Below, one piece after another: positions 1 to 8,890 of a stretch of 64,000 nt of DNA. Source of the DNA: Terriglobia bacterium (GTDB taxonomy: Bacteria > Acidobacteriota > Terriglobia > Terriglobales > Acidobacteriaceae); the NCBI GenBank assembly GCA_020073185.1, contig JAIQFT010000024.1, positions 1 through 64,000 of the forward strand, in the 5' to 3' direction. Within the stretch, counting starts at the first letter, position 1. Each line of letters begins with the position of its first letter. Position numbers and translations under genes: made by a program. Below the pieces are notes generated by a model. That model was not told the DNA's origin. It did no database searches and saw nothing but the letters and a program-made list of their open reading frames with translations.

Positions 1-1
1 G

Positions 2-85
2 GGCTGGAAGGACATCTGGCAACTGAGAGCAATCCTAGGAAGAGGAGAAACAGAAAAAGCTGCGACTAAGCAGGAGGTCGCGTAA
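2..85 (+). CDS. 3' end of an unidentified gene (partial)
   Basis: An open frame enters from the left edge and stops with TAA one base before the next ATG. Only 27 codons are visible, starting GWKDIWQLRAI and ending KQEVA. The ribosome-binding site of the next gene (AGGAGG at 72-77) lies inside its last codons, which fits a tightly packed operon. The fragment is too short to assign a function, and an open frame of this length could be chance. Confidence 0.3.
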   Translation, partial: GWKDIWQLRAILGRGETEKAATKQEVA

Positions 86-86
86 C

Positions 87-620
87 ATGATCCCGAGCGC
101 CGCTCTTCAACCTCCAACTAAAAGCGGGACACTCTCCGGTTTTGCGGCGTTGCCGACACAGCCCGGACTATCGACAGCCAACATTGTGCCTACTCCGGAC
201 GGACGCTTCCACCTGCTCGACACTTATGTCACATGGAATGCCACGTCAAAGCTCACCCTCGTGGGGGAAGCCGATTACGTCATCAACCGTTCGTTCGAGC
301 GCTCCGCGCCGGCGCACGTCACAGGCGGTGCAGCATACGCGCATTATCAACTCACACCTAAGGTGGCTCTAACGGCTCGGGCTGAATACCTGTCGGATCG
401 TGGCGGCCTGTTCAGCGGGGTAACGCAAGCGCTGAAAGAGACCACCTTCACTACCGAATACCGTCTCGCCGAGGGGTTCCTGATGCGCGGCGAATGGAGA
501 CGCGATTTCTCCAACCAGCCGTTTTTTCTCACCGACCTTGCCAATGTGCTGAAGAAGGAACGGAACACCGCGACTCTCGGGTTGATCTGGTGGTGGGGAC
601 AAAAACAAGGGACATGGTAG
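87..620 (+). CDS. C-terminal fragment of an outer-membrane beta-barrel porin
   Basis: The 177-residue product looks like the last part of an acidobacterial beta-barrel porin (OmpL-like/BBP2 type). It shows alternating amphipathic strands such as FHLLDTYVTWNATSKLTLVG and a barrel-closing strand near the end (TATLGLIWWW). Family members are usually about twice this length or more and carry a signal peptide. This one has neither an N-terminal half nor a signal peptide, and an in-frame stop sits at 24-26. Yet AGGAGG lies 9 nt before the ATG, so the fragment could be translated. Porins of this kind often stand next to kdp genes. It is probably a decayed gene, though a genuine short barrel protein cannot be excluded. 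Confidence 0.6.
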   Translation: MIPSAALQPPTKSGTLSGFAALPTQPGLSTANIVPTPDGRFHLLDTYVTWNATSKLTLVGEADYVINRSFERSAPAHVTGGAAYAHYQLTPKVALTARAEYLSDRGGLFSGVTQALKETTFTTEYRLAEGFLMRGEWRRDFSNQPFFLTDLANVLKKERNTATLGLIWWWGQKQGTW

Positions 621-638
621 TTGCAGGAGACAAGACTT

Positions 639-725
639 ATGCAGGACTTGATTTTCATCGTGGCGACCATCGCGTTCTTCGCAATGTCGATCGGATATGT
701 GCGGTTCTGTGACCGCGTGAAGTGA
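639..725 (+). CDS. Small single-helix membrane peptide upstream of kdpF
   Basis: A 28-codon frame starts MQDLIF, has one hydrophobic helix (about residues 3-20) and ends RFCDRVK. It follows a purine-rich GCAGGAGA site and ends 11 nt before kdpF. Short one-helix peptides ending in a charged cysteine-containing tail often precede kdpF in other bacteria, which supports it being real. It may be an accessory or stabilising peptide of the Kdp complex; that role is inference. It is too short for most gene finders. Confidence 0.55.
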   Translation: MQDLIFIVATIAFFAMSIGYVRFCDRVK

Positions 726-736
726 GGAAGAAACGT

Positions 737-826
737 ATGCATCTGGAATCAGCAATCATGCTTGCCGTCAGCGCGCTGATGACCGTGTACCTGGTCTACG
801 CGCTGTTGCGGCCGGAGAAGTTCTGA
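737..826 (+). CDS. kdpF: KdpF, small subunit of the K+-transporting ATPase
   Basis: A 29-residue peptide ([12 protein letters not shown]...LLRPEKF) with one transmembrane helix and the typical KdpF ending L-x-RPE-x-F. In other bacteria KdpF stabilises the KdpABC complex in the inner membrane. It sits directly before kdpA with one intervening base, and a GAGGAAG site precedes its ATG. Size, motif and position agree, so the call is confident despite the length. Confidence 0.85.
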   Translation: MHLESAIMLAVSALMTVYLVYALLRPEKF

Positions 827-827
827 C

Positions 828-2630
828 ATGACAGCCAACGGATGGCTACAGATTGTCGTTTTCCTGCTATTGGTCCTGGCGGTGACCAAGCCGCTCGGGG
901 TCTACATGGCGCGCGTGTTCAACCGCGAGCGGACATTCATGGATCCGGTGTTGCGTCCCCTCGAGCGGCTGCTCTACCGCGTGACGGGCGTGGACGAGGA
1001 CCACGAGATGCGCTGGACCGAATACGCCGTCGCCATGCTGCTGTTCAGCCTGGTGTCGATGGTGGTGCTGTATCTGATGCAGCGGCTTCAGGGCTATCTG
1101 CCGTTTAACCCGCAGAAAATGGGCGCGGTCTCACCTCCAGCCCTGGCATTCAACACCGCTGCGTCGTTCACCACCAACACCAATTGGCAGAACTACGGTG
1201 GCGAAAGCACCATGAGCTACTTCACCCAAATGGCCGGCCTCGCCTACCACAACTTCATCTCGGCGGCGGTGGGCATTGCGCTGGCCATTGCCTTCATTCG
1301 CGGCGTCGCGCGCCGCCAGATGGAGACGATCGGCAATTTCTGGGTGGACATGGTCCGCAGTTGCCTGTGGGTGCTGCTGCCGTTCTGCATCGTGGGCGCG
1401 CTGGTCCTGGTTTCGCAGGGCGTGGTTCAGAACCTGAAGCCCTACGACACGGTCAAGCTGGTTGAACCGCAACAGGTGCAGAAGCTGGACGCGAATGCAA
1501 AGCCGGTGCTCGGCCCGGACGGCAAGCCCGTCATGGATGTGGTCACAGAGCAAACCATCGCCCAGGGGCCCGTTGCTTCGCAGGAAATCATCAAGGAACT
1601 CGGCACCAACGGCGGCGGCTTCTTCAACGCCAACAGTTCGCACCCGTTTGAGAATCCGACACCCCTGTCCAACCTGATTGAGTTGGTGTCTATTTTCGCC
1701 ATCGGCTCCGGATTGACTTACACACTCGGGCGGATGACAGGATCGCCGCGCCATGGGTGGGCGGTGTGGGCCGCGATGGCGATTTTGTTTGTGGCGGGCG
1801 TGACCGTGGCGTACTGGGCTGAGGCGCGGGGCAATCCGCTGTATCCCGCAGCCGTAGCTCAACACGCCAACTCGTCACAGCCCGGCGGAAACATGGAAGG
1901 CAAAGACGTTCGCTTCGGAATTGCCAACACCGCCCTGTGGGCGACGGTTACGACCGACGCAAGCTGCGGTGCGATCAACGGTTGGCACGATTCCTTTACC
2001 CCCCTGGGTGGCATGGTGCCGCTGGTCAACATCATGTTGAGCGAAGTCATCTTCGGCGGGGTGGGCGCCGGCATGTACGGCATGCTCATCTACATTGTGC
2101 TCGCCGTATTCATTGCCGGACTAATGGTCGGGCGAACGCCGGAGTACCTGGGCAAGAAAATCGAAGGTTACGACGTGAAGATGGCCATGCTCGTGGTGCT
2201 GGTGTTCCCGCTGGTGATCCTGGTGTTCACGGCGATTTCGGCGGTGAAGCCGTTCGGCACTTCAAGCATCCTGAATGCCGGGCCGCATGGACTGTCTGAG
2301 ATCCTCTACTCATTCACATCGCAGGCCGGAAACAACGGCTCCGCGTTCGCGGGACTCACCACCAATACCCTTTGGTACAACACCGCGGGCGCGTTCACCA
2401 TGTTGATTGGGCGCTTCCTGATGATCATCCCCATGCTGGCAATCGCCGGCAACCTGGCGCGCAAGAAATACGTGCCGCCTTCCCTGGGCACGTTCCCGGT
2501 GACGACGCCGCTGTTCACCGTACTGCTGATCGGCGTGATCCTGATCGTCGGAGCGCTCACGTTTTTCCCGGCTCTGAGCCTGGGCCCGATTCTGGAGCAC
2601 CTGCTGATGGGCGCCGGCAAGACTTTCTGA
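828..2630 (+). CDS. kdpA: KdpA, K+-binding and translocating subunit
   Basis: This 600-residue polytopic membrane protein matches KdpA in length and character. KdpA descends from a K+ channel and carries the selectivity filter of the high-affinity P-type K+ pump. Visible hallmarks are the N-terminal sequence with TKPLG-x-[17 protein letters not shown] near residue 110, and the loop [19 protein letters not shown] near residue 260. It follows kdpF by one base and precedes kdpB by 6 nt. In known systems Kdp is induced by K+ limitation through KdpDE; those genes are not in this window. Confidence 0.97.
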   Translation: MTANGWLQIVVFLLLVLAVTKPLGVYMARVFNRERTFMDPVLRPLERLLYRVTGVDEDHEMRWTEYAVAMLLFSLVSMVVLYLMQRLQGYLPFNPQKMGAVSPPALAFNTAASFTTNTNWQNYGGESTMSYFTQMAGLAYHNFISAAVGIALAIAFIRGVARRQMETIGNFWVDMVRSCLWVLLPFCIVGALVLVSQGVVQNLKPYDTVKLVEPQQVQKLDANAKPVLGPDGKPVMDVVTEQTIAQGPVASQEIIKELGTNGGGFFNANSSHPFENPTPLSNLIELVSIFAIGSGLTYTLGRMTGSPRHGWAVWAAMAILFVAGVTVAYWAEARGNPLYPAAVAQHANSSQPGGNMEGKDVRFGIANTALWATVTTDASCGAINGWHDSFTPLGGMVPLVNIMLSEVIFGGVGAGMYGMLIYIVLAVFIAGLMVGRTPEYLGKKIEGYDVKMAMLVVLVFPLVILVFTAISAVKPFGTSSILNAGPHGLSEILYSFTSQAGNNGSAFAGLTTNTLWYNTAGAFTMLIGRFLMIIPMLAIAGNLARKKYVPPSLGTFPVTTPLFTVLLIGVILIVGALTFFPALSLGPILEHLLMGAGKTF

Positions 2631-2636
2631 GGATTT

Positions 2637-4661
2637 ATGGCGAGACAAAAAGCGATTTGGGAATGGAAGATCGTGCGCCGCGCGATCTGGGACGCAATCG
2701 TGAAGCTGAACCCGCGCAAGATGATGGGCAATCCCGTTATGTTTGTGGTGGAAGTGGGCAGCGTGATCACCACCGTGCTGCTGTTCCGCGGCGGCACGGC
2801 CTTCAAGTTCAACCTGCAGATCACGCTGTGGCTCTGGTTCACCGTACTGTTCGCCAATTTCGCCGAGGCGATGGCCGAAGGACGCGGCAAAGCCCAAGCG
2901 GACACGCTGCGCAAGGCCAGGGCGGAAACGGTCGCGAACCGTTTGCTCGCTAACGGGCAGATAGAAAAAGTACCCAGTTCCAAGCTGCGTGCCGGGGACA
3001 TGGTCCTGGTTTCTGCCGGCGAGTTCATTCCCTCCGACGGTGAGATCACCGAGGGCGTGGCTTCGGTGGATGAATCGGCCATCACCGGCGAGTCCGCTCC
3101 CGTGATCCGCGAATCCGGCGGGGACCGCTCTGCCGTGACCGGCGGCACGCGCGTCCTTTCCGACCAAATCAAAGTCAAGATCACCTCGAACCCGGGTGAG
3201 ACCTTCCTCGATCGCATGATCGCCCTGGTGGAGGGCGCCGAGCGGCAGAAGACACCCAACGAGATTGCGCTGAACATTCTGCTGGCGGGCTTGACAATCA
3301 TCTTCCTGTTAGCGGTGGTGACCTTACAGCCGTTCGCGATTTACTCCGGCTCGCCCCAGACCGTGTTTGTGCTGGTATCGCTGCTGGTGTGCCTGATCCC
3401 GACCACCATCGGGGGCCTTCTGTCCGCCATCGGCATTGCCGGCATGGACCGGCTGATTCAGCACAACGTGCTTGCCATGTCCGGGCGTGCGGTGGAGGCG
3501 GCCGGTGATGTCAACACGCTGCTGCTCGACAAAACGGGAACCATCACACTGGGCAACCGGCAGGCCTCGCGCTTCATTCCCGCGCCCGGTGTTACCGAGC
3601 AGGAACTGGCGGATGCCGCCCAGCTTTCCTCGCTTGCCGACGAGACTCCGGAAGGCCGCTCGATTGTCGTGCTGGCCAAGGAGAAATATGGCCTGCGCGG
3701 ACGCGAGTTGGGAAAGCACGAAGCGGAGTTCGTGCCCTTCTCCGCACAGACGCGCATGTCGGGCGTGAACATGAATGGCTTCCAGATCCGCAAGGGCGCG
3801 GTGGACGCGATCGCCAACTTTGTCAAGCAGGGAGGCCGCGACTTCCCGGTTCAGGTGCAGGCTAGCGTGGAGCAGATCGCCCGCGCCGGCGGTACGCCTC
3901 TGGTGGTGGCGGAGAAAAGCCGCGGCGCGCTGGGAGTGATCGAGCTAAAGGACATTGTCAAGGGAGGCATGAAGGAGCGCTTTGACCAGCTTCGCGCCAT
4001 CGGCATCCGCACCGTCATGATTACCGGCGACAATCCGCTGACTGCTGCCGCCATCGCGCGCGAGGCCGGCGTGGATGACTTCCTCGCGCAAGCCACTCCC
4101 AAGGACAAGATGGATCTCATCAAAAGCGAGCAGGCGGGCGGCAAGCTGGTGGCGATGACCGGTGACGGCACCAACGACGCCCCGGCGCTGGCCCAGGCCG
4201 ATGTGGGCGTGGCCATGAATACCGGCACGCAGGCCGCAAAAGAGGCCGGCAACATGGTGGACTTGGATTCCAACCCCACCAAGCTGATCGAGGTGGTGGA
4301 AATCGGCAAACAATTGCTGATGACGCGCGGCGCCTTGACCACGTTTTCCATCGCCAACGATGTGGCCAAATATTTCGCCATCATTCCGGCGATGTTCGCC
4401 GGCACGTTCCCGGTGTTGAACGCGCTCAACATCATGCACCTGCAGACACCGCAGTCGGCGGTGCTTTCGGCCGTAATCTTCAACGCGCTGATCATCATCG
4501 CGCTGATTCCGCTGGCGCTGCGCGGCGTGAAGTACCGCCCCATGGCCGCCGCGGCGCTGCTGCGCCGCAATCTCTGGATTTACGGGGCGGGCGGAATCAT
4601 TGTTCCGTTCATCGGGATCAAGCTGATTGACATGCTGATCTCCAGCGTCCGTCTTGCATAG
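2637..4661 (+). CDS. kdpB: KdpB, P-type ATPase catalytic subunit
   Basis: This 674-residue P-type ATPase is the ATP-hydrolysing subunit of KdpFABC. The phosphorylation motif DKTGT lies near residue 298, the actuator motif TGES near 150, and the hinge motif [15 protein letters not shown] near 507. Transmembrane segments frame the cytoplasmic domains as in other KdpB proteins. A short gap separates it from kdpA and kdpC, so translation is probably coupled. Length is normal and no key residue is missing. Confidence 0.98.
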   Translation: MARQKAIWEWKIVRRAIWDAIVKLNPRKMMGNPVMFVVEVGSVITTVLLFRGGTAFKFNLQITLWLWFTVLFANFAEAMAEGRGKAQADTLRKARAETVANRLLANGQIEKVPSSKLRAGDMVLVSAGEFIPSDGEITEGVASVDESAITGESAPVIRESGGDRSAVTGGTRVLSDQIKVKITSNPGETFLDRMIALVEGAERQKTPNEIALNILLAGLTIIFLLAVVTLQPFAIYSGSPQTVFVLVSLLVCLIPTTIGGLLSAIGIAGMDRLIQHNVLAMSGRAVEAAGDVNTLLLDKTGTITLGNRQASRFIPAPGVTEQELADAAQLSSLADETPEGRSIVVLAKEKYGLRGRELGKHEAEFVPFSAQTRMSGVNMNGFQIRKGAVDAIANFVKQGGRDFPVQVQASVEQIARAGGTPLVVAEKSRGALGVIELKDIVKGGMKERFDQLRAIGIRTVMITGDNPLTAAAIAREAGVDDFLAQATPKDKMDLIKSEQAGGKLVAMTGDGTNDAPALAQADVGVAMNTGTQAAKEAGNMVDLDSNPTKLIEVVEIGKQLLMTRGALTTFSIANDVAKYFAIIPAMFAGTFPVLNALNIMHLQTPQSAVLSAVIFNALIIIALIPLALRGVKYRPMAAAALLRRNLWIYGAGGIIVPFIGIKLIDMLISSVRLA

Positions 4662-4670
4662 GAATTAGTT

Positions 4671-5261
4671 ATGAAGAAAAATTTAATCACGGCTGTTCTG
4701 ATGACCGTCGCCACCACCGTTCTCCTCGGCATCATCTACCCGCTGGTTGTGACCGGCATCGCCCGCGTCATTTTCCCGAACAAGGCCAACGGACAGCTGA
4801 TCCAGCGCGACGGAACAATTGTGGGATCGCGAATTATTGGCCAGCCATTCACCGGCCCTGGATATTTTCACTCGCGACCCTCGGCGGCCGGGACCAATGG
4901 CTACGATGCCGCCAACTCCGCCGGTAGCAACCTCGGCCCCACGAACAAGGCGCTGATTGACCGCGTCCGGCAGAGTGCCGATTCCTTGCAGGCGGAGAAT
5001 CCCGGCAAGCCTGTGCCCGTGGATATGGTCACGACGTCCGCGTCGGGTCTCGATCCCGAGATCACGCCCGCAGCGGCTGATTTTCAGGTGCGGCGCGTGG
5101 CGCACGAGCGCAGCATGAACGAGGACCAACTGCGCCAGTTGGTCGCAAAGCACACGGCGGGACGGCAGCTCCAGTTTCTTGGCGAGCCGCGAGTCAATGT
5201 ATTGGAACTGAATCTTGATTTGGACGCGACTTACCCCCTGCAGAAGAGGGCGTCAAAATAA
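4671..5261 (+). CDS. kdpC: KdpC, assembly and ATP-affinity subunit
   Basis: The 196-residue protein has one N-terminal transmembrane helix (about residues 7-27) and a periplasmic domain with the KdpC signature F-HSRPSAAGTNGYDAANSAGSN near residues 65-85. In known Kdp pumps KdpC is needed for complex assembly and K+ coupling. It is the last gene of the operon; the next gene is on the opposite strand and converges. No kdpD or kdpE follows. Confidence 0.97.
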   Translation: MKKNLITAVLMTVATTVLLGIIYPLVVTGIARVIFPNKANGQLIQRDGTIVGSRIIGQPFTGPGYFHSRPSAAGTNGYDAANSAGSNLGPTNKALIDRVRQSADSLQAENPGKPVPVDMVTTSASGLDPEITPAAADFQVRRVAHERSMNEDQLRQLVAKHTAGRQLQFLGEPRVNVLELNLDLDATYPLQKRASK

Positions 5262-5301
5262 TAACTGTTCAAAATGGCGTGACCGGATTTTCGGGCGTCT
5301 G

Positions 5302-6075
5302 CTACAGGTCATCGCTCTTATCGTTTTGCCGCGCCTGCTGAACCATCTCCACAAAAACGTTTCTGGTTTCCGCCGGATTGCTCGCTTCCCGCGAAAACGC
5401 AATGCGGCAGCCACGCACGCCATCCTGGGCCTTTAATCGCAGGTGAAACCCGAGCCGGTCGATCGACGTTACGGCTGCTTCCTGCGCTTCGATCCCGGCC
5501 AAAGCCCGCGCCAGTACAATCAGCGCATCCTTATGGTCTCGATTCATGTGCTCCATGATCCCGACGGCAGCGTCCGCCAGCGGGTCTGGTTGCGCGCCTT
5601 GATAGTCCGGGGCGGAGATCCAGCCCATCACGCCGAATCCACCAACGTAGTACACGTTCACCACGTCCATGCGGTAAAAGGCAAAATCCTCGAAGTCCAC
5701 CCAGTATCGGCTGTTCTCGTGGCGGGCCACGTAGAGTCTGCGCGCTTCGGCGATCTCCCCTTTTTTGCCTATCGCCAAAACATTTCCCAGCAGGGTGGCC
5801 CTGGAGGCGCCCAGGGGATCGCTGCTGGCATCCGGTTGTGTTACCAGCAGGCTGGCGCGCGGATCCGCCAGCAGATTGTGGGTGTGCATGGCCATTGTGC
5901 TGATCAGGAAGATGGGGCGCCCAACCTCGTCCAGGCCATAGGGCATCACGGAACCGAAGGGAAAGCCTGGCTGTTTGCGCGAGAGGGTGGAGAGGGTGCC
6001 AATGCGGCACAAGTACAACAGGGTGCGAGCGCGCTCGGCAAACGAGGGCTCGGGGATCGCCGGCTGGTCAGTCAC
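5302..6075 (-). CDS. HugZ/pyridoxamine-phosphate-oxidase-like flavin or heme protein
   Basis: The N-terminal part is a PNPOx-like split barrel (motifs TLSTLS, G-x-PFGSVMPYG, LADPRASLLV, about residues 25-180). The C-terminal part carries MEHMNRDHKDAL, typical of the DUF2470/HugZ C-terminal domain. Such proteins bind heme or flavin, and some release iron from heme. The open frame extends upstream to 6417, but that extension looks non-coding and would overlap the next gene's start. A GTG at 6075, just before TDQPAIPEPSFAERAR, is the best start; a GTG at 6102 is possible. It converges on kdpC. Confidence 0.85.
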   Translation of the reverse strand: MTDQPAIPEPSFAERARTLLYLCRIGTLSTLSRKQPGFPFGSVMPYGLDEVGRPIFLISTMAMHTHNLLADPRASLLVTQPDASSDPLGASRATLLGNVLAIGKKGEIAEARRLYVARHENSRYWVDFEDFAFYRMDVVNVYYVGGFGVMGWISAPDYQGAQPDPLADAAVGIMEHMNRDHKDALIVLARALAGIEAQEAAVTSIDRLGFHLRLKAQDGVRGCRIAFSREASNPAETRNVFVEMVQQARQNDKSDDL

Positions 6076-6301
6076 CGGACTACCGCTCGCGTGCTTCCTC
6101 ACCGACCTCACTCGCGGCTCTCCAGTCCGTTCAAATGATCTTGTGCATCGACGTTTCGTCGCTCCTGAATTCGATGAAGCGGCGGCGGCACGGGACGAGT
6201 TTAATTCAGAAAGGGAGAAAGCCGATAATGGGTAGCTCATGCAGGCGGATTCTTGGGTAGAATTTCCTTTTCGATGAATTCTTATCTTGTTCGGGGGGCT
6301 T

Positions 6302-7723
6302 ATGCGCAACCGACAGTGCCTCGTTCTCGCCGCCCTGCTCCTGTTATCCATTCCTGCTGCGGCCGACTCTAAGATCAAGACTCGCAACACCGTCATGGGC
6401 CACAACACGGAAAGCACGGTCTACATCAAGGGTGCCCGCGAGCGCACCGAGGGTGCGAGCATGGGCATGGGGCCCAGTCTGGTGACCGTCACGCAGTGTG
6501 ATCGGAAGCGGGTCATCACTATCAATCCGCAAGCGAACACCTGCATGGTGATGCCGCTGGGCGAAGAATCCGGTAAATCGACTGTCGCTCCTGCTGCCGC
6601 CACCGGAAGCAACCGCAAAGGCGGTACCATCACGTTCAACGTCAATATCGTCGACACCGGCGAGCGTCAGAAGATGCTCGGACTTACCGCGCGCCATATC
6701 AAGACCACGATGAACGCCGAGTCCAGCTCCGATGCCTGCTCGAAAAGCAGCCTGCACACCGAGAGCGACGGCTGGTACGCCGACATTGCACCGGCGTTCT
6801 CTTGCTCCTTGGGCACAATGCCTCCGCCCTCGCGCGGTCGAAGCGGCTGCCAGGACACGGTGCGCATCAAACGCTCGGGCGCTGCCTCTCCGGGCTATCC
6901 GCTGAAACAGACGACCACCGTGCAGGCCGAGGGCCACAGCTTTACCACGATTTCGGAAGTCGTCGAACTGACCAACACCCCACTGAATGCTTCGCTCTTC
7001 GAGATGCCGGCGGGATGCAAAGTCGTCGGCAGCTACCAGGAACTGCTGAGCATGGGAGACATGGCCGCCGAAATGATGGGCGGACGTCCACCGATACCGC
7101 CCACCACAGCGGCTGCTCCAGAACCCACCGCAGAGCCTGAGCCGCCGCCTGCGCCGGCGACTCCGGCGGCTGCACCGGCTCCCGCCGTCGCCGTTAAGTC
7201 CAGCGGCGTGGTGCGCGTCGGGGTGGTCAAGATCAAGGATGCGAGCGACCAGCATCTGCCCACCGAGAATCTCCGCATCAACCTGATGAGCGAGGTCACG
7301 GTGCGCCAGATGGAGGCCGTTCCGCTCGATGCCGACGGCGATCCGGCCATCGCCGCCGAAGCCGCGCTGAAAAACTGCGACTACATTCTCTACACCGATG
7401 CCAGTCAGGTGAAAGCACCGGGCACAGGCGTCGCGTTGCCCGCCGCGCTCCGCGGCGTCTCGCTGGATAAGAACAGGTACCAGGCGCTGCTCGCGATGAC
7501 GCTCTATCGCGTCGGCAAACCGCAGCCGGAGTTGAAGCAGGCGCCGCTGGCGGCTGATGGCGAGCAGATGGGCGTCAATGCGGTCATGGCCGCCTTCGAG
7601 AAGGAGGCGGACAAAGTCGCCGAGCAAGTGAAGAAGGATCGCGAGCCCGTGAAGCCGTCCAAGAAGTCACCGGCTCCAGTGAGAAAACCCGTGACGCCCA
7701 AGAAGCCGCTCACCCGCAACTGA
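6302..7723 (+). CDS. Secreted protein with Pro/Ala-rich linker, function unknown
   Basis: The product begins MRNRQCLVLAALLLLSIPAA, a clear signal peptide; this ATG follows GGGGGGC and is preferred to the one at 6287. Residues 20-250 form a beta-rich region with conserved cysteines that resembles DUF4412-type secreted proteins. A Pro/Ala/Glu linker lies near residues 265-300. The C-terminal domain (VVRVGVVKIKDASDQ...NCDYILYTDAS) resembles domains that collect small variable host factors, but I cannot name it. The end is lysine-rich. The protein is probably periplasmic. Confidence 0.75.
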   Translation: MRNRQCLVLAALLLLSIPAAADSKIKTRNTVMGHNTESTVYIKGARERTEGASMGMGPSLVTVTQCDRKRVITINPQANTCMVMPLGEESGKSTVAPAAATGSNRKGGTITFNVNIVDTGERQKMLGLTARHIKTTMNAESSSDACSKSSLHTESDGWYADIAPAFSCSLGTMPPPSRGRSGCQDTVRIKRSGAASPGYPLKQTTTVQAEGHSFTTISEVVELTNTPLNASLFEMPAGCKVVGSYQELLSMGDMAAEMMGGRPPIPPTTAAAPEPTAEPEPPPAPATPAAAPAPAVAVKSSGVVRVGVVKIKDASDQHLPTENLRINLMSEVTVRQMEAVPLDADGDPAIAAEAALKNCDYILYTDASQVKAPGTGVALPAALRGVSLDKNRYQALLAMTLYRVGKPQPELKQAPLAADGEQMGVNAVMAAFEKEADKVAEQVKKDREPVKPSKKSPAPVRKPVTPKKPLTRN

Positions 7724-7766
7724 GCGATGAATGATGGATACGTGAACGCTGCACCGTGTTGACCGG

Positions 7767-8291
7767 CTACTTGTCCGGATGGAACGACGCGATGAGCTGA
7801 TCGAATTTCTGCCGATTGGCGGCGATGGTCTTGGCCGGGCCGGTGAACTTGACGAACAGGTTGCCGTCCGAACCTTCGAGAATCGCCCCGAGCAGGCGAT
7901 AGTCCGCGACCGCCGGCTGAGCGGCAAGCGGACCGCCCATCCCGGAGTACGTGCCGGACGTGTCAATCGTGGTGATGGTCAATCCCTGCATCGTCCGCTT
8001 GGCGACCTGCGCCACTGCGGGTTTTCCGTCCGGCGCGCGGAACTGATCCTTCCACCGCTCGATGTTGGCATCAACGCTCCCGCCCTGGCCCGCGCCGAAG
8101 AAGTAGATGGCGCATTCGGCGCCGATCTTGTCCCCGGGTGCCGGCGCGACCGCGTACGTGGCCACCCGCATCGGGCGAGCGCCTTCGTTCTTCCAGCCAG
8201 CCGGGGCCGTCCAGCGCATGCCGGCGGCCGATTCGGCGACCACGGCAACCGATGTCACCGACAGCAACAGGAACACAATGAGTGTGCGCAT
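7767..8291 (-). CDS. Secreted protein of unknown function
   Basis: The chosen start gives MRTLIVFLLLSVTSVAVVAES, a good signal peptide. The open frame continues upstream to 8390, but that part is charged and lacks export features. The mature part (about 150 residues) starts with MRWTAPAGWKNE and ends with a phrase typical of small secreted acidobacterial proteins (TGPAKTIAANRQKFDQLIAS). No catalytic motif is visible. It converges on the gene ending at 7723. Confidence 0.7.
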   Translation of the reverse strand: MRTLIVFLLLSVTSVAVVAESAAGMRWTAPAGWKNEGARPMRVATYAVAPAPGDKIGAECAIYFFGAGQGGSVDANIERWKDQFRAPDGKPAVAQVAKRTMQGLTITTIDTSGTYSGMGGPLAAQPAVADYRLLGAILEGSDGNLFVKFTGPAKTIAANRQKFDQLIASFHPDK

Positions 8292-8487
8292 GTCGCAAGT
8301 ATACCGGCTCACGAATGGGCCGCGTTTCTCATCGTGCGCGGCTCCTTGGTAAGTCGCGTCCCAAGGAAGCCCAAGCGCATCCTTTTTCACTGATGGATTT
8401 CGTTCGGCTCGGAGGTATTCTATCGGACCGGGCGGGTAATTCTCGTAAGCTCATGGCGATCCTCCCCCAAGCGAGGAAACTTCAAGA

Positions 8488-8850
8488 ATGAAGCTCCGCA
8501 TTCTCTCCCTTAGTGCTGACCAGGAACTCACCCTGCTGCGCAAACGTGTTCTGGAATCGGCAGGACATGAAGTGCTCGCGCCGCTGTCGGACAAAGCAGC
8601 GCTGGAAGCTGCGTCCGGTGAGAACGGGTTCGACGTTGCCATTGTCTGCTACCGCATGTGGCCCGGAAAGGCGCGGCGAGTCATGCGCATCTTCCGCGAA
8701 CACAATCCCGAGGGAAGGTTTCTCGTGATGGTGCGGGTGTATGGGGAAGTGCCCGAGCTTGAGGGTGATCGCTACGTCGTCGGCGCCGATGGGCCAGACG
8801 CGCTCCTGCGTGTGCTGAATGAAATGCAGATACCCGGTAAAGGCATCTGA
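8488..8850 (+). CDS. Degenerate single-domain response-regulator receiver
   Basis: The 120-residue product has the alternating beta/alpha pattern of a CheY-like receiver (MKLRILSLSADQELTLLRKRVLESAGHEV). The acidic pocket is missing: SAD replaces the DD pair, and the phosphoacceptor strand reads DVAIVCYRMWPG, with no aspartate where LD-x-x-MP is expected. The switch lysine is also not evident. It is therefore probably a phosphorylation-independent pseudo-receiver. No output domain is present. It converges with the TfuA gene. Confidence 0.75.
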   Translation: MKLRILSLSADQELTLLRKRVLESAGHEVLAPLSDKAALEAASGENGFDVAIVCYRMWPGKARRVMRIFREHNPEGRFLVMVRVYGEVPELEGDRYVVGADGPDALLRVLNEMQIPGKGI

Positions 8851-8890
8851 GCCAGCGGGAAGGGAGCGGACACGGGCGGAGATGGCATCA

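Noticed and set aside
1131-1865. Long minus-strand open frame opposite kdpA
   Set aside because: It is antisense to a clear kdpA, has histidine/arginine-rich low-quality sequence and no ribosome-binding site. The same holds for the large antisense frames opposite kdpB, ccmF, dnaE2, imuB and both radical SAM genes.
5262-5302. kdpD/kdpE sensor-regulator pair after kdpC
   Set aside because: The next gene is a convergent HugZ-like protein, and neither KdpD nor KdpE motifs occur in the window.
6344-7627. 427-residue frame antisense to the secreted protein
   Set aside because: It overlaps a signal-peptide protein on the other strand and consists of His/Arg/Gly-rich mirror codons typical of shadows in GC-rich DNA.
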